NCBI RefSeq assembly: GCF_000002995.4
Contig: NW_025062479.1
Location: 14,628,721-14,692,720, forward strand
Direction: 5' to 3'
From: Brugia malayi
Taxonomy: Eukaryota > Nematoda > Chromadorea > Rhabditida > Onchocercidae
Length of the DNA: 64,000 bases
Part shown: positions 36,901 through 48,500 of the stretch, one piece after another
Position numbering within the stretch: the first letter of the stretch is position 1
How the letters are laid out: each line of letters starts with the position of its first letter
The notes under the pieces: generated by a model
The model's input: only the letters and a program-made list of their open reading frames with translations
Told to the model about the DNA's origin: nothing
Database searches by the model: none
Made by a program: the position numbers and the translations under genes

Positions 36901-38134
36901 TCTCGCAATTCCTTCTCAACTTTTTCACGATATTCTTTTACCATCTGTTGTTTCTCCAAACCTTCGGTCTTCTGTTCAATTGATGATATCACCCGCCATG
37001 ACGAACGTCGTGCTCCAACTACATTCTGAAAGATCCACTTTTTTTACTTCCATCACATTAAACTGCCTTTTCCAGAAGTACCCTTTCATGTACGCATATT
37101 AATTTTGCTAGAAATAACTTGGAAGCTAATCAGGAATACTTACTGGTTACGACTACTATTTGCAATCAAGCCAGAAAATTTGTCCGAAACTTCCTAAAAC
37201 TATTAAAAAACATGGATTGCATCACATCTTTGTATAACAATCTCTTCCTTTACAGAGCATTCAACTGACAATGTCCTTACCGTTAGTATATAACGTAACG
37301 CCCAGCAATCAAAAGCGACGCGTAACGAGTACAACTCTCTGACGCCCAAAGGAGGACAGAAAAGGGTTAGAGAAATGCTATGCGAATTTAACTCAGCAAC
37401 TACTATGATAATCGATAAGCCATTTGCTTCGTTCACTAACTATCCAGCAAACTGCTAAGGAGATTCTCCATTATCTAATATGACCATCTGCTTCTGTCCT
37501 CTTTCTTTTCTTACTCTACTCCTTCCTCCCTTCTTCACCCCACCAAATTATCGCACGCCTCACTATTTTGAATCCTATCTATCTCCTATTCTTCCTTAAC
37601 CTCTGGCAATTCCACTCACCTTTTGCCGCCTTGGAATGACCAAACACAGCAAAAAATGTTCAAGTAGGATCACTTGAATTCAGCTTAAAATCCGTCCTGA
37701 TGTCAAACTTAATACTAAAATACCGCACTTTTACAAAATAAATGTTTGAAGGAAATACAACAAAATGACAAAATGTACTAACTTTGTAGGCGACGGAGAG
37801 CAAATTACGCTCCTCATTAGTAAGTTCCGCACCCAATTCGGTGACTCGCTTCATCGACTGAGCCATGTCATCGTATCGTTCAGCCTAAAAAATCAAGTTT
37901 TATCATGGATGTCATAAATTGCTTTTTAACACTTTTAATTCCTCCACTAGGGCAAGCACTCTAGAAACTGTCTCACTGATTTAATTACGACCTGCTTTTT
38001 CCAATTTCATCAGCAATGGATCTCACAAAGGAAATATGTCTAAAAAAACCCTTTCCACTAGAAATCATAACTACAAAGCTAACCTGTTCGGCGAGTTTAG
38101 CGCGTTGAACGAGTTCATCTTTATTTTCAGCCAT
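34000..38134 (-). CDS. ftt-2: 14-3-3 protein, FTT-2-like, with alternative exon 5
   Basis: Cytosolic phosphoserine/threonine-binding dimer that controls localisation and activity of kinases, transcription factors and polarity proteins. Exons: 38084-38134, 37783-37884, 36882-37025, 36573-36696, then either 35986-36149 (5a) or 35758-35921 (5b), then 34000-34182. Either form gives 255 aa (usual 245-250). Family signatures are complete: [30 protein letters not shown] with the groove Lys and Arg, [17 protein letters not shown] with the Arg-Tyr pair, GLALN with the groove Asn, and [16 protein letters not shown]. The acidic tail ends [18 protein letters not shown] and LLDKYLIP favour FTT-2 over PAR-5. 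The two exon-5 versions are a tandem duplication; including both, or neither, shifts the frame. The next gene starts only about 550 bp downstream. Confidence 0.96.
35758..35921 (-). other. 14-3-3 alternative exon 5b
   Basis: 164 nt with acceptor TTTCAG and donor GTGGGC. It encodes a full substitute for exon 5a: [15 protein letters not shown], then [19 protein letters not shown] and [13 protein letters not shown]. Groove residues (Leu-Asn and the Val three residues on) are kept. It differs from 5a mainly in the helix before THP and in the loop after FYEI, where it carries a Ser-Pro. It enters in phase 1 and leaves in phase 0, exactly as 5a does. Confidence 0.85.
35986..36149 (-). other. 14-3-3 alternative exon 5a
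   Basis: 164 nt with acceptor TATTTAG and donor GTGCGT. It encodes [15 protein letters not shown], then [19 protein letters not shown] and [13 protein letters not shown], closest to the standard nematode FTT-2 sequence. A 64-nt intron separates it from 5b. Reading 5b straight after 5a runs out of frame and reaches a stop within 5b. Confidence 0.88.
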
Positions 38135-39499
38135 TTCGATAGGTGTGTGTGATTTGAATACCTCTAGCAGCTAACAATAAACAGAATAATACCACTGCCC
38201 ACACAATTCAGCTGAATAACAAATCCGAATTAAAATGACTAAAGAAATGAGTTTCAAGCGAAATATACCCAAAAAAAAGACAAGATAGTCCGTCGATCCG
38301 TGGAACTTTCTTTGAAGAAAAAAAGAAATAAGCTCCTCGATTTCACCTGAAATGAATGCCACCTGCAATAATTCGTCATCTCTTCTTATACATACAACTA
38401 AAAGTATTATGATAAACAACCTATCATAAATAGTACAGAACGTAAAAGTAATGAATGACCTAAATAAAATAATTACACCGTGTTCCGCTATAGGAAAAGG
38501 ATATAAAATCTGTTTTCACGAATCTTAAAAGTTAACTCTTACACATATATTTCTAATCGCTTTTGGCAGAATTTTTATCATATAATACAACCAATCAATC
38601 AATACAGTAAATACTAAACGATATGCAGTAGATCTCACTTGATCGTATGAGAGTTGAGAAACGGAAATGGAGAACGGAGAGGAGAAATTTAATCCGTCAT
38701 CTGCTGAAAATATGAAGTTTCGAATATTAGCTATATAATATAAAAAGAAGTAAACAAAAAATGATGAACTGAATAAATGTTTGAACTTAAAACGATGGAT
38801 TAATTGATGGATTTCAAAAAAAAAATAATGGTCCAAAGATTATAATTCATATGCAAAAAAATAACCGATATATAGCTGATAATAGAAATTAGTAGAAGTA
38901 TATGTATATAAACAAATGTATATAGATAGACCAATGACAATGATGACATTTCTAGAAATATAAAATATAGTACTCGTAATTTCCATGACAATGAATTTAA
39001 ATCATAATTGATAGAAACAAGAGTAAAATTAGAAAATATTTTCATTGAAATAAATCTCTCTCTAATTATATTTCTATTATTTATATTATCCTCTCATCCC
39101 GTTGATATTTATTTAAAGTACCACAATCTAACAACGATTAGCCTAAAAATAATACAGTAAAACGAGGGAATGAGAAAGGAAGGAAAGGGGAGAGAGGGAA
39201 AGAAAGAAGTGATATCCTCGTATAATCACTGAGTAAATATATTCCACAGCAAATGTGGAAGCAAGCGCGGAAGATGTTAAACTATCACAAAAATGAATTT
39301 ACTCCAACAACAACGACCAAGTAATATACACACATACATACATAATAAGTGTTAACATGATGACAACACAACACTACATACAGACAGACGGAGAGACGCA
39401 CCGACAGAAAGACAGGCATCAGCACTAATTACATCCCTAGCCTGAACTATACGACCCGACCTCTCAAGCGGTTTGCGAAGAGGACAAATGGCAGGCAAG

Positions 39500-39575
39500 G
39501 TATATACGTATGTATGTATGTATGCATGTATGTGTATGTGTGTGTACACATGTATATATGTACGTATGTATGTCT
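39500..39575. repeat. (TATG)n/(TG)n microsatellite
   Basis: Imperfect TATG and GTATGT repeats about 1.4 kb upstream of the 14-3-3 start. Non-coding. Confidence 0.85.
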
Positions 39576-39628
39576 GCCGACAGACAGTCACGCAACAATC
39601 ATTTATAGGGACAATATAATAAATAAGA

Positions 39629-40062
39629 TATGAAATAGTGCTTAAATGGATGAATTATTACCTAATATTACCAATGAAGATTCAGTCAAATTTGTTCATA
39701 TTTTCAAATACTTATTTGTAAATTTTAGTATACGGTATAAAAGCAAGAATTTCACACGTGTGGTACTTAAATTTAGGTTGCATTGATTGAGTATTTTAGC
39801 GCGGATGATTGCAAGGGAACGTCGATTTAGTTGACTCCGCCCCATATAGCAATTCTTACAGGGACCATCCCGTAAACTCATATGAAATAGTGCCAAGTTT
39901 AGATTAGGCTCTTTTCTAATCTTTTAATGCAATTGGCATAATTATTCCATGCATTAGATTTACTATAATATTAGCATTAGGAAAATATCAAAAATTTTAA
40001 CTTTATTAAAAACAGACTTAATAAGCTATTAGATTCGATAAATGCGGATGATTACAAGGGAC
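39629..40062. repeat. Degenerate tandem duplication of about 245 bp
   Basis: Two short anchors recur in the same order and nearly the same spacing. ATATGAAATAGTGC occurs at about 39629 and 39880. GCGGATGATTGCAAGGGA at 39801 recurs with one change at 40044. Sequence between the anchors has diverged. It lies upstream of the 14-3-3 gene. Confidence 0.45.
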
Positions 40063-40571
40063 AAACCAATTTTTAGTTTGGCTGTTTTTGATCTGAAATG
40101 AATCAATGCATAGGTGCAAAAAGGGAGGGAGCGAGCGGTCATAATAATTCTATCGTTGTCTGGTATCAATTTTGAGGGATAAGCTTCCCGCGGGTAAGTT
40201 CAGTGGGATATCTGAACAATGTGATTGAGTGATATTAGCTATATTATTAAATTAATTTATTCATTCTGAATCTTTTTTTCTAAATTAAACATAAATCGAT
40301 AGAAGTTAGGTAGTACTGAGTTTTGCAATAATTAGTAGTATCTAATGTAGCATTATAAAAAGTAGCATTAACACAACATTAAAAACGAATGAAAAAAAAA
40401 GTCGGTATAATTAAATTAAATTAAAACTTGAAATTCTTTGGTAATAATTATTATTTGATTTCTTTTTTTTTTTTTATTTTGCTTTAAATAATACTAATTT
40501 AAATAATAATAATAATACTAACATTATTACATATTGTATTTGTGATTTTTTTTTTATTTCCCACATTTTAC

Positions 40572-40694
40572 TTAGAAATGTCCGATTGGACATTTGAAAG
40601 TGATGGATTTCGACTGGAAATGACCAGTTTCATTTAGAAATGTTCAATTCCACTTGGAAATATCCAATTGCACCTAGAGATGTTCAGCTTCGTT
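40572..40694. repeat. 20-bp minisatellite
   Basis: Six tandem, diverged copies of a 20-bp unit approximated by TAGAAATGTTCAATTCCACT, the last four in perfect 20-bp register from 40615. It is not a coding repeat: stops occur in the frames inspected. Confidence 0.75.
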
Positions 40695-41481
40695 TATGCT
40701 TTATCTATGGATAATGGTAATGGAATAAATGCTCATGCAAAAATTGATCATTTTTGCTCATTTTGAGCCAAAAAATTTATTGAAAATGTTCCAGTGCCAC
40801 ATTTTTGCACATATTTAATTTTATTACTTAATTATTGCATTTTCTTGCTTCGCTTATTTTAATTTCATGTTGAAGAAAAAAAAGTTTTGTATGAAATTTC
40901 TTCACGAGATTAATTTATATGTTAACAGTGTAAATTTATAATTTTTAAGCTTAAAATGATTGAAATATACTGAATTATATCTGTAAGGGAAATGAAAATA
41001 TCTTGGAATGTATCAGTAAGAAAACCAAAAATTTGTTGGAGATCTATCAATGAGAGAAAGAAATATTTGAAGATGTAAAAGGGTGTCAAATGCTGTCGGT
41101 GGTTTTTTCAATAAAGCGATAGATAGATTGATCGATTGATTGATGTTGCAAATATGTTTCATATTATATTTGCCAATATCGTAATTTATGAAATTGGAAA
41201 TGGAAATTTACGTATGTGGAAAGATGCATGAATTTTGGATTTGCAATTAGGTTTAAAATTGCCAAATTTAGATGAAGTTTATTTTATTCAATTGAATATT
41301 GTCATTCCCTATGTTTTTTTTTTTTTGTAAATTTCAGTTTTATACTAAAATATATGAAATGACTTTGTACTTCAAGTCGCATATTTCTCTTTTATAACTG
41401 TGTGAGAAAGATGAGAATGTACAGAATATATGCAGAAAATAAATTGAAAAGTGCTACACCACTAAGGTAGTCGTGTTTTTT

Positions 41482-41511
41482 TTTGTTTTGTTTTATGTTA
41501 AACAAAACAAA
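41482..41511. other. Perfect 12-bp stem-loop
   Basis: TTTGTTTTGTTT, a 6-base loop (TATGTT), then AAACAAAACAAA. The arms are exactly complementary. The stem is A/T-rich and lies mid-spacer, so it could be a chance T-tract/A-tract pairing. Confidence 0.5.
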
Positions 41512-42715
41512 GATTTTTTGAATATTGTATGTTCTAATTTGATCAAATATGATTTACAAATCGTGTACAATTGAGTACAGTATTTAATTAATATTAAATG
41601 AAAAACATTAAATTAAATAATATGCACTCTTTTCCTCTTCATAACTTAAACTATGACAGAAAATGAGAAACACTATGTGACAATGTAACGGATAATCTGG
41701 AAAAAATTGTTTTTTTCTTAATTTTAAATGATTGGTCTCATTTTGCTTTACACTTTTTTTTTTCAAGCAGAATTAATTTTTCCGATTCCTTTGGAAAATT
41801 CAGTTTAATCAGATTCACTTCATTTCAAGTAGTGCAGTTTCAATAGCATTGATGATTTGCAGATATTTTTGTTATTATTTATCTTATGAGAAAAAAATTT
41901 GAATAATCAAATATATTAAACAGCAACAATCATAATGTGAGATATGTGTATTAGCACATACAGATAACTAAACAAGACTTAAAGAGACAGTAATTGGATT
42001 TACCTACAATATAATTCATATATTTTTCATTCAATAAGTAAAATAATTGACTGAACTCATTCAGTAATTAAATTAATCCATTTAATATTTAAATAAATTC
42101 TAGGAGAAAGTAGAAATTTAATTTAGTTATTCGTTCCAACAATTTAGTTTTTTTCTTTTTTCTCTCATTTTTTCTTTTATAAAAAAAGCTAATCGACTAA
42201 ATCAACAAATGAATAATCAGTGAAACTTATCATTTCTGATTAACTAAGAGAATGATGCATACACACTACTTTTTTCAATTTTTTTCAATGATATAATTAT
42301 TGCTGATCGATCTGCTGCATCATTATTACATCGAAAAACAAAATTTATTTCTTCTGATTTTATGCGCTTTTTTGAAATGTAAAATCAAATGTTCATTATT
42401 TGATGATAGTGAATTGATTTTTTCTCCAAATCATAATTTATTACCACTATGACCTTTTAACTTCTAACAACAGATTTTTTTTTAATAATTAAATATATTA
42501 ATGCATCTTCAAGATTTTGTAAATTTCAATTTCGTAATTAAGTCTGTTTTTTTAACTAAACTTGTTTTTTCTTTCACAAAATTAAGTTTGTTAAATTTCA
42601 CTAAATCAAAAAATCAAATAAATTCGCTTTTTTTTCACTTTTTCTTTTCACAAAGTACTTTTTATTCTTCTATTATTTATTAGCTAAAATTATCTAAAAT
42701 TTATACCTAAAATCG

Positions 42716-42716
<1 letters not shown>

Positions 42717-42763
<47 letters not shown>
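42717..42763. repeat. (TA)n microsatellite, about 23 units
   Basis: Uninterrupted TA dinucleotide of about 47 bp, self-complementary and prone to cruciform extrusion. A perfect hairpin begins 13 bp to its right. Confidence 0.95.
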
Positions 42764-42765
<2 letters not shown>

Positions 42766-42775
42766 TTTAAAAAAG

Positions 42776-42797
42776 CATGAAGCATGAATGCTTCATG
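42776..42797. other. Perfect 10-bp inverted repeat next to the TA tract
   Basis: CATGAAGCAT, a GA loop, then ATGCTTCATG. It lies beside the long TA tract in the spacer between the FBXW5-like and 14-3-3 genes. Function unknown. Confidence 0.6.
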
Positions 42798-45515
42798 AAA
42801 TCATACTAAATTTACTAAAAATTTTGCTTTTCTTCTTTTTATAAATTTCCTGTCATAATGATTAGTACTCTAAAAAAAATTTTTTTAAATCAACGAATTA
42901 AAAATAAAAATTTTAAAATTTGATCAAAAGTTACGAATACGAATTGTATGACTGAAAAGAAAAATAATAATAAGTTTATAGCTTTTTACAACTCTTTCTA
43001 TTCCTTTATGATTGTTCAATGCTATTAGCTAAGCAGTGCTTTTTGTAATTCATTTCTTTTTTTTTTTCTTTCCTCCTTAATTTAAAAGAAACATTAATGA
43101 AGGAATCGTTTTCCAGGATATGTACTTTTAAAAATTTCAATTGTAATACAATTTCGCTTCTTCTTTCCTTTTCCCTTTTTTATTATTTTTTGTCTCCTCT
43201 AAAATTTTAATAAAATATTCATTTCTGACTTTACTACATATAATTTATTATTATTATTCAGATATGTATATATTCATGCAAAATTTGAACATTTTTTGAT
43301 GTACCAAATTCGAATTAAATAATAAGAAATAATGTTTATCTCATATTTACAATTTGTTTCATAATAAACTAACTTTCTAACTTCTCATAGCTTATCACAA
43401 TGTATTTTTACCTACCTATTAGCTTTTTCATTTTTCATCCTTCAACAATTACAGCAAATAAAATGAAAAACAATGTTTGAAGGACGACATATTAAATTAT
43501 CGCATCACTTCTTCACACTCTAATTGACTAACAATCATTGAATGATATCGTCAGTTCTTACTTTTTTATTGCCGTTTTTTTTTTTTTTTCTTTTCGTTTT
43601 TCTTGTTCAAAATTCCTGAGAAGAACTGATTTCAAAAAAAAAAAAGATCCAAAATTTGGATGATGTTAACTGATAATTGGTCGGTTGATCAAGGAAAAAT
43701 GCAAAATATAATTTCCAACTAATATAATTAATACCAAAAAAATATTAAAGTTTGCTTATTTAAGACTTCACTAATTTATTGTTACCTTTTTTCAGTAACA
43801 CTTAACACAAAGTAAATCCCATTGAATGAAATAAATATCTGCAAATTCTTTATTTTTATAGCTTCCAATCTTATTATTCTAGCCAATAATATTTAGTTTG
43901 TTCATCATATTACTGTAGTATAAACTATCAAATTATTTTCAGTAAGCCATCAAATTATTCCCATTTATTTCCAGATCAGAAATACTTATTTCATAACAAC
44001 AATTATTTCAAAATAACTTTTCAGAGAAATACGAAACTCTGAGTTCACGTTTCCTTGTGTAAAATATTACTGATGTTGATATTGTAGCTTGTTTTTTCTC
44101 TTTCTATTACTGAACAAACGAGCTATATTTAAAGCAACTTTGTCATATTCAAATCTTTTAAAAATGAATATTTTTAAACTTTTATTTCAAAAAAAAAGAT
44201 CGCTTTGGAACTTATTATTCTGTTTTGATCATTACATATCCATACATATACATAAATAAACAAATATCACTTATTCTCTCACTCTCCTTCAATCCTCAGA
44301 ATTGCATGAAAGCTAAATTGAAACTGTTATCAAGACCTTTAATTAGGAAAAATTGCGAAACAGAATGAACGAATCAAGAAATTCTGTGATTCAATTTCAA
44401 TCTCTCTCCATATCCATAAATTTTTTTCGTGGAATAATAACATAAGGAGAAATGATTGTCATCAGCTTTTCCTTTGAAATGATAGTTGACATAGACGCAT
44501 CTCACTTCATAGCTGTTTCTGCTTTCAACATTTTTTTTGCTCAAAAAGAATGAGCTATTATATTATTTGTACAGAAATAAAAATGAGCAGTTTTTCGACG
44601 CCTATTATTTACATTCTGAAAAAAAAAAAATCGCTCAGTGCTAGCCATTAACTATCCGAATTTCCATTAATTCAAGATTGATTTGAAAATGTAATCTTCT
44701 AGGTTAAATGTATAAATATGCATACATAGTAAATGCTTAGTTGTCACAATTGACTACGAGGATTTTTTTGTTTTTGATATAGATCGGATGTCATTAATAC
44801 TATTAAATGGAGGAGCCTAAGCCCATATTATCCATGTATTCAATTGAAAATTTGCATATAATAGAATAAAAGAAAATGCGAAAATAAATTGGAAAGTGTT
44901 TATTCATGGTTTATCTCATAAAATGTACCTATTTTAAATGAAAAACAAGAAAAAAAATATTGAATAATAAAAAAAAAAAAATGAGAGATAAACAAATATA
45001 AGCATATTAAAAGTATAAATATATTTCCAAACCTATAATACACTTTTCAGATTCAATGAACCAATACTACAAAATACGTTTTTCTGGCTGCAACTTTTCT
45101 CATACTTATTAATGTGAAAAAAAATGCTCAAAGTGAAGATAGAGTTGAAAATAGGGGATTAACAGGAAAACATTGTCTTTTCAAAGCAAAATATTGCTTA
45201 AATTCTTAAACAAACGAGACTATTTCCGTCTTCAAAGACATGACAGAGTTAGTAGGCCAATTTAGGACCTACTGAAATCTGCCAAATCTTTATTCAAATT
45301 CTGCAACTAAATAGCTTTCCGCAACTGAGAAGTTTGCTGTCTAATACAAATTCCTCTGGACAACGTTCTTAAGTAGTTTTGTGAATTCCGAGAAAAAAAT
45401 TTTTTTTTGGATCAAATTAGGACTATTCCCCACTTGGTCCATACCACGATACTTTGCGTAAAGCGTAAATTTTCACAAGAATCACCGATATTGGAAGACT
45501 TTACATCATACATAG

Positions 45516-48500
45516 TTACATAAAATCATTGGGAACTGTATAACGATGGAGAAATTTTTTACTTCGCCAAATTTTAATTTTACCATCGGTCTTTCCAACT
45601 GATACTGCCATAGTACCATCAACTGGATTCAGTGCAACCGCTGCAGCTCCTCCAGCATGTGGTAATTCTCCAATAACGCAGTGATATTCACGTGACCAAA
45701 TTCGTCCACCGTCAACCGAGGCACTGGAAAACACATAACAGAATAATGAAACTTAAATAATTACTTAAATAATTTTTTGAGGAGGACAGATTGACTTTGT
45801 TACATTTTTTTGTTTTTCTGGAAGTGCTGACTCATGAAATTATGTTCCAGGAATTAAAGATAAGCCAATAAATATCATTCATGAAACAATAAAACGATTA
45901 AAAAATCTGAATTAGTCCAACTACTTTGCTTCTGTCCAACTTCTCAGAGATTCATGTATAACTGAATTTAAGAAGCAATAGATAAACTGGTTGAAAAGAA
46001 ACTTTACCTCGCAACATAATGTCCACCAACAGAACAACCAAACCGTTCAATACACGTAGCAAAATGACCAATATATGACTTCTCTATTATCATTGTCGAC
46101 AAATTAACGACACAAATTTCGGCCTGAAAAATTATCTCTTAATGTGACAAAAATGTTGCCAAAAAACTCAATTAACAGAAATTATATTTTCCTTCAATTT
46201 GTTGAATTCTTATTTCAAATTCCTTATACCGGATTATCAATGCAAATAATTATCTTAGAATAAACACACTAAAGAAGGATAACGGAATTTGTAACGAAAT
46301 TGTTGTGAAGATGTTAGTATATGATTGTTTAGCTTTCATAAAAACAGCAGAAATTGGATTAGAACTTCAGAAATTTAACGAATGAAGAAAATCTAGAAAT
46401 CAACTTTATCCATTGTAATAAAGCAGAAACGAAAACTTACTAAATATGCAAATTGTGAACTACCGCCATAATTGTCATGTGTAACATTCACGTACAAATA
46501 CCTGAAAAAGTAAATTATGAAGAAGTAATCAAATATTAAAAGACAGAGAAAACACAGACAATAAAATATTTATTAAGTTCTCATTCTATGTCATCTGCAA
46601 AAACAATCTTAAACACGAGAGTAAAACAAAACCATAATTCACTTGAATTTCCCTTCTGAGTCTCACAAAAACAAAAGAAATTATCAATCCCACTATTCAC
46701 CTCGCTTCTCTTTATTCGCTTTAAAAACAAGAATAGAAAGAATTGAAAATGAAAAATTATTTATTAAAAAGCAATTACTTCTGGTCTAAACTCAATGTCA
46801 TTCCCATAATATAAGCCTTCATGTCGATAATGTGATCGGGAAAGTCAACCATTGACATTATTGCCGATAATTGCGCTTCTTCAAATTCTTGCTGTTGATG
46901 ACGACGACCTGTTGCTCTGAAAGAAATCATAAAATATACTAAAATTTTATACAGAATCCAAGTCAATATAGAATAATATGATTCCTACGCATATATTTTT
47001 TAAATTTTTTCTACTCCATATATTTCATAAAGTATGATTTCTCATTTGCGGCTTTTTTGACTACTTACCTCTTATGTATTGCTGTAGTAATCAGAGATAT
47101 GTAACTCTTAAATCAGTTATGAACTAATTAAGAAAAGAAAAAAAAAAGAAGAAAACGACTGAAACCACAACACAAATCTTTCTTCACTCGTAAATTCGCC
47201 TAATTAATCACTTCAAATTCGAGATCCTTATATCTAACTAGAAATTGAAATTAAGACACTCGTAACAATCTTATAGCGATGAAGAACCAAATGAAAAAAT
47301 TAACCGCTCTTCTCGCTTTGGCCATGATTCCGTTTCTGGGTTTATTTTTCCAGCAATCTGAAAAATTCTATACGTTTCCAGTTTAAAGCAACAGTAGTAC
47401 GCCATAAATCCACCCGGATGCAAAGCTAAGAAGTCTTTCTTGTTCAAAACAATGAATCGAAATTTCGAATTTTCAATACATACTACAGCCTCATCTACAA
47501 AATGCAGTGCTTTAGTCGATATTGGTAACCAAAGATTAAAAATGAAAAAGCTCAGTTTCTAAGAAAAAACAATGTGAACCACCAATGACTGAACTATACG
47601 AATTGATAAACCGAAGAACAGCACTTTTTTCTCAAAATAATTGAAGTTTTTGGATCCTTGAACATCATAACTAGTAAAGAATTACTGCTATAAGTTCTTG
47701 AAGTCAAATTTCACAACTGTATTAAGTGTAACAGGTAAACAATTGAAAGCATCTGCTACAGTTAGATCTGTCCATGGTACTAGAATAATTCTGGGGCAAA
47801 ATTCCAGTTTAACTAATTCCGTATATTGCTAAATTTAGCATTAATATGTAAACAAAAAAGAACTTACCATATTCCCATCAACTATTTTGAAAGCGACACA
47901 ATGCGGTGGAGAGAATTCATTGTCACCCGTTGCATAAATTAACAATCGATGATCATTTTCATGGCAAAAACATGGACAACATGCTGTATATGTGATTGGT
48001 AAACCATTAACATTGTCATCTTGATCCACCAAATGCCAATTTTTGCAGTTAGAACATTCCGTCCCCCAAGCAGAACTAATTTCTTCAATTCGCTTTTTCA
48101 TTTCGTTTCTTCGTTCACTATCGCTTAATTCTTCACTTACCAGTTCATTTGCCTTCGAAGTTAACGTCTGAAAATGCATTAAAATAAAAAAAGATATCCT
48201 CAACTATTATTTGCGTAGAATGTAATCTATACTGCGTATAAATCGAATACATAAAATATGATCTCTTTTCAAAGAATCAACCGAAAAAAAAAAAACAGTA
48301 ATATACAAGGCAAGACTACATACTAAACACGAATTGCGTAAACATTCCGGAAACAAATCACGACAGCAAAAGTAATCCATATCAAAATTAATTAGTTAAT
48401 TTAGTTTCATGTTTCTTCTATCATGTACACCTATTTCTCATTCAAAATTTTTAAATTTTAGACTTTTGTTAAGTTTTATACTTTAAAAATTTCAGTTAAA

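Larger units (their letters stand above)
38135..45515. other. Intergenic spacer between the FBXW5-like and 14-3-3 genes
   Basis: About 7.4 kb, AT-rich, with no convincing exon on either strand. It holds the 14-3-3 upstream region (right of 38135), several tandem repeats, two hairpins and a long TA tract listed separately. A less AT-rich part at about 39360-39500, with pyrimidine-rich TCTGTC repeats on the minus strand, could be a 14-3-3 promoter or leader exon; that is a guess. Confidence 0.5.
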
